DNA from: SFTJ01 sp045613305
GTDB taxonomy: Bacteria > Bacteroidota > Bacteroidia > Bacteroidales > Muribaculaceae
Reading direction: 5' to 3'
NCBI GenBank assembly: GCA_045613305.1
Contig: JAZLAU010000011.1
Coordinates: 1-64,000 of the forward strand
Length of the DNA: 64,000 nucleotides
Shown here: in pieces, positions 42,853 through 51,048 of the stretch
How positions within the stretch are numbered: position 1 is the stretch's first letter
Layout of the letters: each line of letters begins with the position of its first letter
Position numbers and translations under genes: made by a program
The notes under the pieces: model-generated
What the model was told of the DNA's origin: nothing
Database searches by the model: none
What the model saw: the letters and a program-made list of their open reading frames with translations, nothing else

Positions 42853-43629
42853 TCACTTCTTGCGAGTGCGGTTTTTGCCTATAAGTTCCTTTGCAAGCAG
42901 CATGTGGCTGGTTGCACCCTTGCTCTCTGCATCATAAAGTATGGCAGGCAAGCCGTGGCTTGGTGCCTCGCTCAATCGGATGTTACGAGGTATTACGGTG
43001 TTAAACACCATATCGCCAAAGTGGCCCTTCAATTCTTCATATATCTGATTTGCCAAACGCAAACGTGCGTCATACATTGTCAACAAAAATCCCTCGATTT
43101 CAATCTTTGGGTTAAGTTTCGACTTGATGATGCGAATAGTGTTAAGCAGCTTGCTGATGCCTTCAAGTGCAAAATATTCGGCTTGCACAGGAATTATCAC
43201 CGAATCGGCAGCCGTAAGGGCGTTAACTGTTATTAGGCCCAACGATGGACTGCAGTCGATAAGTATATAATCATAATCGGCATTCACTTCGGCAATCAAG
43301 TTGCGCAACACATGCTCGCGTTGTGACTTATTCACCAATTCGAGTTCGGCGCCCACCAAATCGATGCGAGAGCCAACAAGGTCAAGGTTCTTAACACATG
43401 TGGTGTTCTTGCTGCTCGACAGCGGATAATCGTCAACCAAGCATTCATATATCGACGAATTGGTCTTCTTAGGGTCTACTCCCAAGCCCGAGGTGGCATT
43501 GGCCTGTGGGTCGGCATCTATCAGCAACACCTTCTTGCCATTCATCGCCAACGACGCGGCCAAGTTGATGGCTGTGGTGGTTTTACCAACGCCGCCCTTC
43601 TGGTTTGCTATTGCTATTGTTTTTCCCAT
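42853..43629 (-). CDS. parA: Chromosome-partitioning ATPase ParA
   Basis: A 258-residue Walker-type ATPase with the deviant P-loop KGGVGKTTTAIN (about residues 10-21), the switch DADPQANATSGLG, and DYILIDCSPSLGLITVN. It partners ParB in origin segregation, cycling between nucleoid-bound dimers and free forms. The length is normal. It is the first gene of the parA - parB - DUF5683 - LysM operon. A TTCCTTTG box on the minus strand (43671-43664), one base off the TAnnTTTG consensus, is the best promoter candidate. Confidence 0.95.
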   Translation of the reverse strand: MGKTIAIANQKGGVGKTTTAINLAASLAMNGKKVLLIDADPQANATSGLGVDPKKTNSSIYECLVDDYPLSSSKNTTCVKNLDLVGSRIDLVGAELELVNKSQREHVLRNLIAEVNADYDYILIDCSPSLGLITVNALTAADSVIIPVQAEYFALEGISKLLNTIRIIKSKLNPKIEIEGFLLTMYDARLRLANQIYEELKGHFGDMVFNTVIPRNIRLSEAPSHGLPAILYDAESKGATSHMLLAKELIGKNRTRKK

Positions 43630-43974
43630 ATACTAATATTTTCTTCTTTCTATATTTTCTATGCAAAGGAATTGAATTTTTGGGTCTTTTACGAATGATT
43701 CCATGAGTTTTTAACAAAATTGTTGATAAGTGGCACTTTTTGTTAATAACTTCGTGGAACATCATCGGTTTTTACGCAAAATTCGCATCCTCAAACATGC
43801 ATTTATTGGTTATTTCATGCCCCTCGCACGTTTTTCCACACCCGGCATCATCCACTCGGCATAAATGTTCCACACTCTTTTTTACTCCAAAAAAAGTGGC
43901 AAATGAGACCTTCCATTTGCCACCACTAAATTAACAACCTTATATATATTTTACCTTATGAAAAAATAACCAAA
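43630..43974. other. Region between parA and the Spy/CpxP-like genes
   Basis: About 345 bases with no gene. GTGGAACAT (43754-43762) and ATGTTCCAC (43865-43873) are an inverted pair 102 bases apart; each equals half of a parS-like site. A TGTTGATAA (43721-43729) and a TTTTCCACA (43832-43840) resemble DnaA boxes with one mismatch. A terminator sits at 43889-43923. Confidence 0.5.
43889..43923 (-). terminator. Terminator of the ECF sigma operon
   Basis: GTGGCAAATG (43896-43905) and CATTTGCCAC (43914-43923) precede a run of T residues on the minus strand. Confidence 0.8.
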
Positions 43975-44511
43975 TTAAAAGTCGCCATCGTTGTCAAAAC
44001 CGCCACCGAAGCCACCTTGTCCGCCAAAGCCGCCACCGCGGTTTCCACGATAACCTCTGTTGCGGTTACCTTGTTGCTGACGATTTCGGTTCATCATGCC
44101 CATGCCGCTGGTCAACTGGTGCAACTTCATCAATTGCTCGGCTGTTAGCGTATCCTTTAGGTTATTAACCAACTGCTTCTTTGCAGCAAGGTCCACAATT
44201 TGACCGTCAATCATGTCGTTAATCGAAACCACTGCTTCATCGGCACTTGTTGGGCGTGCTGCGCGATTCTTAAATCGCTCAGTGCGCGACGCCATGATGA
44301 TATTCATGTAGTTTGTATACTCTGTTTCGAACTTAGCCTGTTGGTCGTCGGTTAAGTTCAATTGCTCCTTAATGCGGTCGGTTTGACGCTTCATCATTTC
44401 AGCAATTTGTTCCTCTGTCAATTGGCGGCGGCCTTCGCCACGACGGTTGTCTTGAGCCACCATGCTTAGGCTCGAAACCATTATTGCCAATATTAATAAT
44501 AGTTGTTTCAT
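43975..44511 (-). CDS. Spy/CpxP-like periplasmic protein with Gly/Arg/Asn-rich tail
   Basis: A 178-residue exported protein (signal to about residue 19, MVAQ). A helical core (about 28-132) with LTEEQIAEMMKRQTDRIKEQLNLTDDQQAKFE and an LTAEQLMKLHQL end resembles the Spy/CpxP helical-hairpin class, which bind unfolded or excess proteins in the periplasm. The last 40 residues are low-complexity (NRNRQQQGNRNRGYRGNRGG, then Gly/Phe-rich). It is the last gene of an ECF sigma operon, 45 bases after the 156-residue paralogue. Confidence 0.7.
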   Translation of the reverse strand: MKQLLLILAIMVSSLSMVAQDNRRGEGRRQLTEEQIAEMMKRQTDRIKEQLNLTDDQQAKFETEYTNYMNIIMASRTERFKNRAARPTSADEAVVSINDMIDGQIVDLAAKKQLVNNLKDTLTAEQLMKLHQLTSGMGMMNRNRQQQGNRNRGYRGNRGGGFGGQGGFGGGFDNDGDF

Positions 44512-44556
44512 GATAATACTTTATTTTAGTTAATTATACTCTCAAAAAAAATGGGA

Positions 44557-45027
44557 TTATTGTGCTTTTGGAGCTCTATGGCCTCGCTTAGCCCTATTTT
44601 TATTCTTGTCGGCGCGGCGGTTCATGATTTGGAACTGAATTTTCTGCTCTGCTCTTTCCAATTTTAGCAATTGCTGTGGCTCAAGCACTTTAGCAAACTT
44701 TTCGTTATATTCTTTCTGCAATTCGAGCAATTTGATTTTCATATCCACTCGCTCATTCACCCATTTAAGCGCATCCTTGCTCGCCTCGCGAAAATCCTTT
44801 GAGTGGCTCTTAAATATCTCACTCATCTTTTCTTCATATTCGCGATAAATGGGTACAAACTCATTAGTTTGTTCTTCGGTCATCTTCAAGTCGCCCTGAA
44901 TAGCCTTCATCTTTGCCATGAAGAACTTTTCTTTGCTTTCTGGTGATATGCCACGACGCTGTGCCGACACTTGGCTTACGCCTACCGACATCACCACCAA
45001 TATCATTAATGCAACTAACTTTTTCAT
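44557..45027 (-). CDS. Spy/CpxP-like periplasmic protein
   Basis: A 156-residue exported protein (signal to about residue 22, VSAQ). The body is mainly charged helix (SKEKFFMAKMKAIQGDLKMT, then EILKQLLKLERAEQ-type repeats) and the C-terminal end is strongly basic (RRADKNKNRAKRGHRAPK). The two-helix pattern with LTMTEEQ and PQQLLKLE resembles the Spy/CpxP/ZraP fold. It lies 15 bases after the anti-sigma gene, in an operon that suggests an envelope-stress or metal-stress response. Binding partners are unknown. Confidence 0.65.
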   Translation of the reverse strand: MKKLVALMILVVMSVGVSQVSAQRRGISPESKEKFFMAKMKAIQGDLKMTEEQTNEFVPIYREYEEKMSEIFKSHSKDFREASKDALKWVNERVDMKIKLLELQKEYNEKFAKVLEPQQLLKLERAEQKIQFQIMNRRADKNKNRAKRGHRAPKAQ

Positions 45028-45042
45028 TTCTTTATCTGTTTG

Positions 45043-45399
45043 TTATTCGTTCGATTGGGTATACAAATAATATTCTGGCACGGTGTTGAGCGTGTAGTAC
45101 ACTTGTTGTTCCACATCCTCATCGCCCATTTCGTTTAGCACTTCTGCCACTGTTTCACTTTCTTGAATCAAATCATAATATGAGTCATTAGCCGATAGCA
45201 TCTTCACTGCCACAGTCAACGCTATGGCAAACACTGCTGCCACCGACACATAGCCAAAGTTTCTACGGCGCAATTCCACTTTGCGAGCGGCTGCCTTTCC
45301 GTTGATGGTGCTGCTGGCAATTCGCGAAAGCATTGCATCAATTTCTGCATCCGACTCCTTAAACGGCATCTTCTTTCCTATTTCCTCAAATCCGTTCAT
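45043..45399 (-). CDS. Membrane-anchored anti-sigma-factor-like protein
   Basis: A 118-residue protein with one transmembrane segment (about 52-68) after a 50-residue N-terminal domain, presumed cytoplasmic, and a 45-residue acidic domain, presumed periplasmic, ending DVEQQVYYTLNTVPEYYLYT. No recognised family motif, but its 4-base stop/start overlap with the ECF sigma gene upstream is typical of cognate anti-sigma factors, which hold the sigma factor until a signal releases it. Confidence 0.65.
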   Translation of the reverse strand: MNGFEEIGKKMPFKESDAEIDAMLSRIASSTINGKAAARKVELRRRNFGYVSVAAVFAIALTVAVKMLSANDSYYDLIQESETVAEVLNEMGDEDVEQQVYYTLNTVPEYYLYTQSNE

Positions 45400-45953
45400 A
45401 ATATATTGTCTTTTAACATTTCTCTTATTTTATTCGACGCTATATGATAGTTGGTCTTTAGTGTATTCACGTTTTTACCCGTAATCTGCGATATCTCTTC
45501 ATACGACAGTTCATCGTAATATCGCATATTAAACGCTATGCGCTGCTGGGTAGGAAGCTGAAGCACCGCCTTCTGAAACATAACTTCGGCGCTTTCCAAG
45601 TCGCATTCGGTTTCGCTTTCCAATTTCTCCGTTAGCGACTCGCCTAACGAATCCACACTCTGGAACAAGTGTGTTCGGCGGCGTAGCAATCGCAAGGCTT
45701 CATTGGTGGCTATGCGGTAAACCCAGGTGCTCAAGGTGCTTTTTTCGTTGAAACCTTCTATTGAGTTAAAAATGTTGATGGCAGTTTCTTGCATCACATC
45801 TTCGGCGTCTTCATGGTCTACAACTATACGACGTATGTGCCAATACAGCTTGCGGCCATATTGCTCCATAAATAGGCTAAACGCTCTATCGCGCTGACCG
45901 CGGTCTTTCAGCATCATAACCAATGTATCATTGTCAACCTCTCGCTTGCTCAT
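45396..45953 (-). CDS. ECF-type RNA polymerase sigma factor
   Basis: A 185-residue sigma-70 family protein with region 2 (about 20-90: SLFMEQYGRKLYWHIRRIV, then DVMQETAINIFN) and region 4 (about 130-180: QRIAFNMRYYDELSYEEISQ as the -35 binding helix-turn-helix). It directs RNA polymerase to a small regulon; the overlapping anti-sigma gene and the two Spy/CpxP-like genes are probable targets. A promoter-like pair (TTG at 46021-46019, TAACTTTT at 45997-45990, 21 bases apart) lies upstream on the minus strand. Confidence 0.85.
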   Translation of the reverse strand: MSKREVDNDTLVMMLKDRGQRDRAFSLFMEQYGRKLYWHIRRIVVDHEDAEDVMQETAINIFNSIEGFNEKSTLSTWVYRIATNEALRLLRRRTHLFQSVDSLGESLTEKLESETECDLESAEVMFQKAVLQLPTQQRIAFNMRYYDELSYEEISQITGKNVNTLKTNYHIASNKIREMLKDNIL

Positions 45954-45989
45954 AGTTCTGATTTCACTCTTTTGACACCGCTAACTGCA

Positions 45990-46021
45990 AAAAGTTAAAT
46001 CTCTAAAACATAATTTGTCAA
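45990..46021 (-). promoter_or_regulatory. Putative promoter of the ECF sigma operon
   Basis: TTG and TAACTTTT (one base off TAnnTTTG) on the minus strand are 21 bases apart. The operon may also be driven by its own sigma factor, whose site is not known. Confidence 0.4.
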
Positions 46022-46213
46022 CTTTTTATTCCTAATTAGTTATGTTATGCCTTAATACTTTCAGCCTACCGTATCTTTCACAAATATAGCAAATTCCTCA
46101 ATATCTTCCCAATATTCCAACCAAAAAACCGTCTCACTATCCCCTCATTACCATCACTTACACACTCGCCTCGGCCACATCATCTTTTACAAACACGCCT
46201 CATCTAAAAAGCA

Positions 46214-46256
46214 GAGAGGTGCGCTGCCGGGGCAGCCCACCTCTCATGTGTTTTTT
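46214..46256. terminator. Bidirectional terminator at the end of a GH2 gene
   Basis: GAGAGGTG (46214-46221) and CACCTCTC (46238-46245), with a second inner stem CTGCC/GGCAG. A T run follows on the plus strand (46251-46256) and on the minus strand (revcomp of AAAAA at 46206-46210). Confidence 0.75.
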
Positions 46257-46274
46257 ATCGAAAAATTAGTCGAA

Positions 46275-48098
46275 TTATTTATTCAAACTGTTAACAATTT
46301 TCTTGTTCACTTCACGTATTCGGTCTTCTTCCATCTTAATAACCTTACGGTCGTAAGTCATAAATCCGTTCACTTCAACCTCTACGTCGGTAGTTTGTGT
46401 GTAAACAGCACCCGAGAAGCCCTTGAAGATGTAGTCGTACAATTGTTCAGCATACTTCACATATTCGTCGGTCACGTCCTTAACTGAGTTAAATTGAATA
46501 TAGCCCCAGTTCTTGTCAGTAACCCACAAGTGACCTTCTATTGGGTAACCAATACCGCCATATTCGCCAAGCACTGTCACACGTTGTGCATCATACAAAT
46601 ACATGTCTGGGCCTGGATAGTTATGCAAGTCAAGAATGTCGCCACATGTGTAGTGGTTGCCACCGCTGGCTGGGCTTACCAAACGAGTTGGGTCGAGTTG
46701 CTTAGTCCATTCCACTATTTCTTCGGTCTTAAATTGGCCCCATGCTTCGTTAAATGGAACCCACACATTGATACATGGGTGTGTGCTAAATTGGTCAATG
46801 ATTTCTTTCCACTCCTTGCGATAGTTGGCTTCGCTGGCTGCCGAACGCACATTTTCAACGCCGTTGAAGTAGTTGCGGTTTTGCCATTGTGGGCTGCGGT
46901 CGCCGTTTGGCATGTCTTGCCATACCAAAATACCCACCTTGTCGCAATAAGTATACCACAATTCTGGCTCTACCTTAACGTGCTTGCGAATCATGTTGAA
47001 GCCCCATTCTTTTGTCTTATCGATGTCGTAAATCATCGCTTCATAACTTGGTGCGGTGTACAAGCCATCAGGCCACCATCCTTGGTCAAGCGGACCAAAG
47101 TTAAACAAGTCCTTGTTGTTTAATTGCATGCGCACAATGCCGTTCTTGTCGCGGTGCATGCCCACTTTACGCATTGCCACATAGCTCTTCACCTTGTCAA
47201 CTTGCTTGCCGCCTACGGTCAACGCCACTTCCACATCATATAGGAATGGGCTGTCGGGCGACCACAACTTAATGTCGTTTGGCATATTTAGTTCTATGCT
47301 TTGGCCATTGATGCTCTTGCCTTGAGCCACAACTGTGGTGCCGTCCATAACCTTAACTTCGGCTACTGCGCCCGAATTGCAGCCTTTCGATGTTACTACA
47401 TCAAACTTCACTGTCTTGCGGTCGAAGTTGGCTACCGATTTCACCTTTTCTACGTGAACTGGTGCAACTGGTTCCAACCACACTGTTTGCCAAATGCCGC
47501 TAACTGGAGTGTACCAAATGCCATTTGGATGACTAACTTGCTTGCCGCGTGGCTGGAAACCCTTGTCGGTTCCATCATACACACGCACTTGCAAGGTGTT
47601 GCTGCCCTTTGCGTTAAGTGCTGCTGTAATGTCAAAACTGAATGCTGTGTAACCGCCTGTGTGGCTACCTACCTTTATGCCGTTAACCCAAACATCGGCG
47701 CGCCAATCTACTGCGCCAAAGTTTAGTAGCACATTTTGGCCCTTCCATTCTTTTGGAATGGTGAATTCTCTGTTATACCACAACACATGGTGTTCGTCTA
47801 ACGACTTTCCTACACCCGAAAGGCTAGATTCTACACAGAATGGCACAAGTATTTCGCCATCATATTTTGTAGGAGCTGCGGCATGGCGTGGTGTTATGGC
47901 ATAATTCCACAAGCCGTTTAGGTTTTGCCATGAGGCACGTTCCATGATTGGGCGTGGATACTCTGCCCATACATTGTTCACATCAATGTTTTCCGCCCAC
48001 TTGGTCTTAATCTTATCGCCAGCTGGTGCATATTGCGCCATCATCGACGCAATGCCTAATGCGAAAAACGCCAAACTTAAAATGAGTCTTTTCTTCAT
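46275..48098 (-). CDS. GH2 glycoside hydrolase, secreted
   Basis: A 607-residue exported enzyme (signal to about residue 21, MMAQ). GH2 order: sugar-binding sandwich (about 40-200), Ig-like domain, then TIM barrel. The acid/base is Glu451 (FNEAWGQ) and the nucleophile Glu512 (LGEYGG). It shares long stretches with the N-terminal enzyme at 8265 (GPLDQGWWPDGLYTAP; RKHVKVEPELWY) and, less closely, with the one at 30007, showing gene duplication. Substrate not decided. Its own promoter is at 48198-48228 and its terminator at 46214-46245. Confidence 0.87.
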   Translation of the reverse strand: MKKRLILSLAFFALGIASMMAQYAPAGDKIKTKWAENIDVNNVWAEYPRPIMERASWQNLNGLWNYAITPRHAAAPTKYDGEILVPFCVESSLSGVGKSLDEHHVLWYNREFTIPKEWKGQNVLLNFGAVDWRADVWVNGIKVGSHTGGYTAFSFDITAALNAKGSNTLQVRVYDGTDKGFQPRGKQVSHPNGIWYTPVSGIWQTVWLEPVAPVHVEKVKSVANFDRKTVKFDVVTSKGCNSGAVAEVKVMDGTTVVAQGKSINGQSIELNMPNDIKLWSPDSPFLYDVEVALTVGGKQVDKVKSYVAMRKVGMHRDKNGIVRMQLNNKDLFNFGPLDQGWWPDGLYTAPSYEAMIYDIDKTKEWGFNMIRKHVKVEPELWYTYCDKVGILVWQDMPNGDRSPQWQNRNYFNGVENVRSAASEANYRKEWKEIIDQFSTHPCINVWVPFNEAWGQFKTEEIVEWTKQLDPTRLVSPASGGNHYTCGDILDLHNYPGPDMYLYDAQRVTVLGEYGGIGYPIEGHLWVTDKNWGYIQFNSVKDVTDEYVKYAEQLYDYIFKGFSGAVYTQTTDVEVEVNGFMTYDRKVIKMEEDRIREVNKKIVNSLNK

Positions 48099-48197
48099 GT
48101 CTTTGATTTGTTTTGTTACTTATTTAGGTTTAGTTATTTTCTATTCATTTTTGGTTACATTTGCTACCGGTCTTTACACCTTAACAACGCTATTTCA

Positions 48198-48228
48198 CAA
48201 AGATAGTAAAACAATTCAATTTACCCAA
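48198..48228 (-). promoter_or_regulatory. Promoter of the leftward GH2 gene at 46275-48098
   Basis: On the minus strand TTG (48228-48226) and TATCTTTG (48205-48198) are 20 bases apart. The leader would be about 95 bases. Confidence 0.75.
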
Positions 48229-48348
48229 CATCTATCACTTATTTACCCGCCACTTTGCTGCTAACATATCCGAGCAACTTTTGCTTTTTTATTCACCCTC
48301 TCAACCCTTTTTAACACCACAACTCGCCTTTTAGCGCAAAAAGTTCAT

Positions 48349-48356
48349 TATATTTG
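48349..48356 (+). promoter_or_regulatory. -7 box of the 5-alpha-reductase / SDR cluster
   Basis: TATATTTG lies 128 bases before the ATG at 48485, giving a long leader; the -33 box is unclear. Confidence 0.45.
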
Positions 48357-48484
48357 TAAAACATACCAATCACCGTCTGTGCATCGCCCGCTTATGTTAG
48401 GCGGTTCGCTGCCCACCGACGCATTGGTTTTCATCACATCCTGCTCAACGATTTTAACAATCTAACCTTTATAACACATTAAGC

Positions 48485-49267
48485 ATGAACCTATTCCCAT
48501 CACACCAAGACTTCAACACTCTGCTCGTGATAATGGCCGTTATCGCAGCCGTGGTGTTTGTGGTGCTTCACCACGTCAATGCCGCATACGGCATGATGTA
48601 CACTAAAAAATGGGGTCCAAGCCTAAACAACAGACTGGGATGGGTATTAATGGAAATTCCTGCCGTGATTGCAATGACTGCCATTTGGCTAATGTCATCA
48701 CGTACTTTCGACCCGCTGCCAATGCTGTTTTTTGTGCTTTTCCAAATTCACTATTTGCACCGCACGTTCCTATTCCCTATGCTAATCAGAGGCAATAACC
48801 GCATGCCACTGGTAATAATCCTATTAGGTTGGATTTTCAACATCGCAAACGCATACATTCTGGGCGGCTGGATTTTCTTCATCTCGCCGGCCGGAACCTA
48901 CACCACCAACTGGCTGTTCACCCCACAATTCATGATTGGGCTAATAATTTTCTTCATAGGATTCGTAATCAACCTCAATAGCGACTACATAATTCGCAAC
49001 CTCCGTAAGAGCAACGACGACAACCGCCACTACATTCCTCACGGAGGCATGTTCCAATATGTTTCGTCTGCCAACTATTTCGGCGAACTGCTTGAATGGA
49101 TTGGCTTCGCCATTTTCACTTGGTCGGCAGCCGGAACGGTGTTCGCCATCTGGACATTTGCAATTCTTGCACCACGGGCCGCTCAAATTCACCGACGCTA
49201 CCTACAAGAATTCGGCAACGATTTCCAAAAACTCAAGTTAAAACGAATCATTCCGTTCATATATTAA
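48485..49267 (+). CDS. Steroid 5-alpha-reductase family membrane protein
   Basis: A 260-residue multi-spanning membrane protein. The C-terminal reductase signature is intact: NLNSDYIIRNLRK, YIPHGGMFQYVSSANYFGEL, LEWIGFAIFTW, LAPRAAQIHRRYLQEFG, IIPF. The residues that bind the 3-oxo group in human SRD5A2 (Glu57 and Tyr91) have counterparts Glu57 (LMEIPAV) and Tyr90 (IHYLHRTF). The family reduces delta-4 double bonds with NADPH. It heads a three-gene operon with two short-chain dehydrogenases (33 and 4 bases apart), resembling bile-acid/steroid clusters of gut Bacteroidales. Substrate inferred, not shown. Confidence 0.82.
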   Translation: MNLFPSHQDFNTLLVIMAVIAAVVFVVLHHVNAAYGMMYTKKWGPSLNNRLGWVLMEIPAVIAMTAIWLMSSRTFDPLPMLFFVLFQIHYLHRTFLFPMLIRGNNRMPLVIILLGWIFNIANAYILGGWIFFISPAGTYTTNWLFTPQFMIGLIIFFIGFVINLNSDYIIRNLRKSNDDNRHYIPHGGMFQYVSSANYFGELLEWIGFAIFTWSAAGTVFAIWTFAILAPRAAQIHRRYLQEFGNDFQKLKLKRIIPFIY

Positions 49268-49299
49268 AGTCCACACCCGGCCACAAAAAACCATAACAA

Positions 49300-50115
49300 A
49301 TGCAGACCAACGAAGCAATCATAACCCACAGCGAAGTAGCCATGACGGCACTCATCACCGATGCATCGAGCAACATCGGCATGGAGTTTTGCCGTCAACT
49401 CGCATCGATGGGCATCAACCTGCTTATGGTGAGCAACCAAATGCAACTATTGGCTTCGCATCGCGACGAGTTGGCAAACAAATACCCCGAACAACGGTTT
49501 TGGGCTCACTACAAAGACCTCACCGAGGAATTGGCCGCCAACGACATCTTCACGTTCTGCCAAGCAAACAACATCACAATCGATGTGCTAATCAACAATG
49601 CCGGAATTTTCGACTTTAAAGAACTCTCAAACACCACTCCACAACGCATCGACACATACATCAACCTGCATGTGCGCACTCTGAGCCAACTATGCCTAAT
49701 CTTTGGTCGCGACATGAAGCAGCGTTCCAACGGATATATTCTAAACTTGTCGTCGGTGTCGTGCTGGATGCACTTGCCTGGACTGGCCATGCACTCGGCC
49801 ACTAAATCATACATTCGAGCATTTTCACGCTCACTACACCTCGAACTCAAAGAATCGGGCGTGGGTGTCACCGTGGCTTGCCCCGGCGCTATTGCTTCAA
49901 ACCACCTCAACCTCTCCGAAAAATGGCAACGCTTTTGGGTGAGAATCGGCGTGCTCGACACTCCCGAAAAATTTGTCAACAGTGCACTCAAAAAAATGTT
50001 TGCAAATAAAAAGCAATATATAAACGGTTTTTTCAACCGATTGTCAATTTTATTTGTATCTTTGTTACCCGACAGAATTCGTTTAATAGTAAAACACAAA
50101 ATACTTGACAAATAG
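49300..50115 (+). CDS. Short-chain dehydrogenase-like protein with altered active site
   Basis: A 271-residue Rossmann-fold protein of the SDR class with NNAGIF, LNLSSVSCW and VACPGAIAS. Two usual hallmarks are changed: the Gly-rich cofactor loop TGxxxGIG reads Thr20-Asp-Ala-Ser-Ser-Asn-Ile-Gly27, and the catalytic YxxxK reads His165-Ser-Ala-Thr-Lys169. Either it uses a different mechanism or it is a non-catalytic partner. It sits between the 5-alpha-reductase and a normal SDR, with a 4-base spacing to the next start, so it belongs to the same pathway. A later Met (residue 15) is an alternative start. Confidence 0.75.
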   Translation: MQTNEAIITHSEVAMTALITDASSNIGMEFCRQLASMGINLLMVSNQMQLLASHRDELANKYPEQRFWAHYKDLTEELAANDIFTFCQANNITIDVLINNAGIFDFKELSNTTPQRIDTYINLHVRTLSQLCLIFGRDMKQRSNGYILNLSSVSCWMHLPGLAMHSATKSYIRAFSRSLHLELKESGVGVTVACPGAIASNHLNLSEKWQRFWVRIGVLDTPEKFVNSALKKMFANKKQYINGFFNRLSILFVSLLPDRIRLIVKHKILDK

Positions 50116-50119
50116 AATT

Positions 50120-50956
50120 ATGACACACGATAAACCTCTTTACATCGTAACTGGCGCCACCGGAGGCCTTGGCAGAGCCACTGCCGTTGCCCTTGCGCTC
50201 GAAGGCAAAGCCGTTGTTTTGGCTTGCCGCAACGTTAACACTGCGGCCATTTTTGCCCGCGAAATAACCTCTAAGACAGGAAACGAAGATATTATAGTGC
50301 TTAAACTCGATTTGGCATCTTTCGACGGAGTTAGAGATTTTGTCAAAGACTTGAAATCGCTCAATCGCCCTGTTGCTGCACTTATCAACAACGCCGGTAT
50401 CATGACTCGCAAAAGCCAAATCACAGTCGACGGATTCGAACAGTCTGTTCAAGTAAACTACCTTAGCCCGGCTTTGCTTAGCCTGCTTTTGGCTCCTATG
50501 ATTCCAGAAGAGGGAAAAATAATCTTCACCACTTCGCTAACCCGACTCGTGAGCCGCATTCCTGAGCAATTCCCTTACGAAAGCAATTTCTCACAACTCG
50601 GAACTTACGGCCGCAGCAAGTTGGCTCTAACCATGTTTGCAATCTACCTAACCACTTTCTTGAAGACATCAAGAATACTTGTAGAATGCGCCGACCCAGG
50701 AATCGTCAACACTAAGATGATTACACTCAACCGTTGGTTCGACCGTGTTACCGACATCGTTTTCCGACCTATGATAAGTTCGCCTTCCGATGGCGCTAAA
50801 GCCACTCTTAAGGCACTCGAGGCTACCGAATCTGGTCAACTTTTCCACGGCGATAACGTGTCTCGTCTTGTGTCGATTCTTAAAGACAAAGACACTTTCG
50901 TAAACCTACTCAACAACACACTCCGCATCCTCAACAAGGAAAAAGCAAAAATGTAA
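50120..50956 (+). CDS. Short-chain dehydrogenase/reductase, retinol-dehydrogenase-like
   Basis: A 278-residue cytoplasmic oxidoreductase from the ATG at 50120, 4 bases after the upstream stop. Intact SDR motifs: TGATGGLG (Thr11-Gly18, NAD(P) binding), NNAGIM and the catalytic Tyr163-Gly-Arg-Ser-Lys167. The pattern resembles retinol dehydrogenase/WW-domain oxidoreductase-type SDRs that act on lipophilic alcohols. In this operon it could be the hydroxysteroid dehydrogenase that supplies or consumes a 3-oxo steroid, which is my inference. Confidence 0.82.
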   Translation: MTHDKPLYIVTGATGGLGRATAVALALEGKAVVLACRNVNTAAIFAREITSKTGNEDIIVLKLDLASFDGVRDFVKDLKSLNRPVAALINNAGIMTRKSQITVDGFEQSVQVNYLSPALLSLLLAPMIPEEGKIIFTTSLTRLVSRIPEQFPYESNFSQLGTYGRSKLALTMFAIYLTTFLKTSRILVECADPGIVNTKMITLNRWFDRVTDIVFRPMISSPSDGAKATLKALEATESGQLFHGDNVSRLVSILKDKDTFVNLLNNTLRILNKEKAKM

Positions 50957-50984
50957 AAAAACATTCAATCATCATACCACAACA

Positions 50985-51023
50985 AAAAAAATCACCACAT
51001 CCGCCCGACGTGGTGATTTTTTT
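50985..51023. terminator. Bidirectional terminator between the SDR cluster and the EamA operon
   Basis: A-rich AAAAATCACCAC and GTGGTGATTTTT arms (50985-50998 and 51010-51023) make a strong stem with A/T tracts on both sides, serving both converging transcripts. Confidence 0.85.
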
Positions 51024-51048
51024 ATCCCTAAATTTCACTTTCGGTTTT

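Noticed and set aside
43630..43974. Replication origin near parAB
   Set aside because: Only two DnaA-box-like sequences with mismatches are seen, and there is no dnaA gene or AT-rich unwinding element; parAB are not always close to the origin in this phylum.
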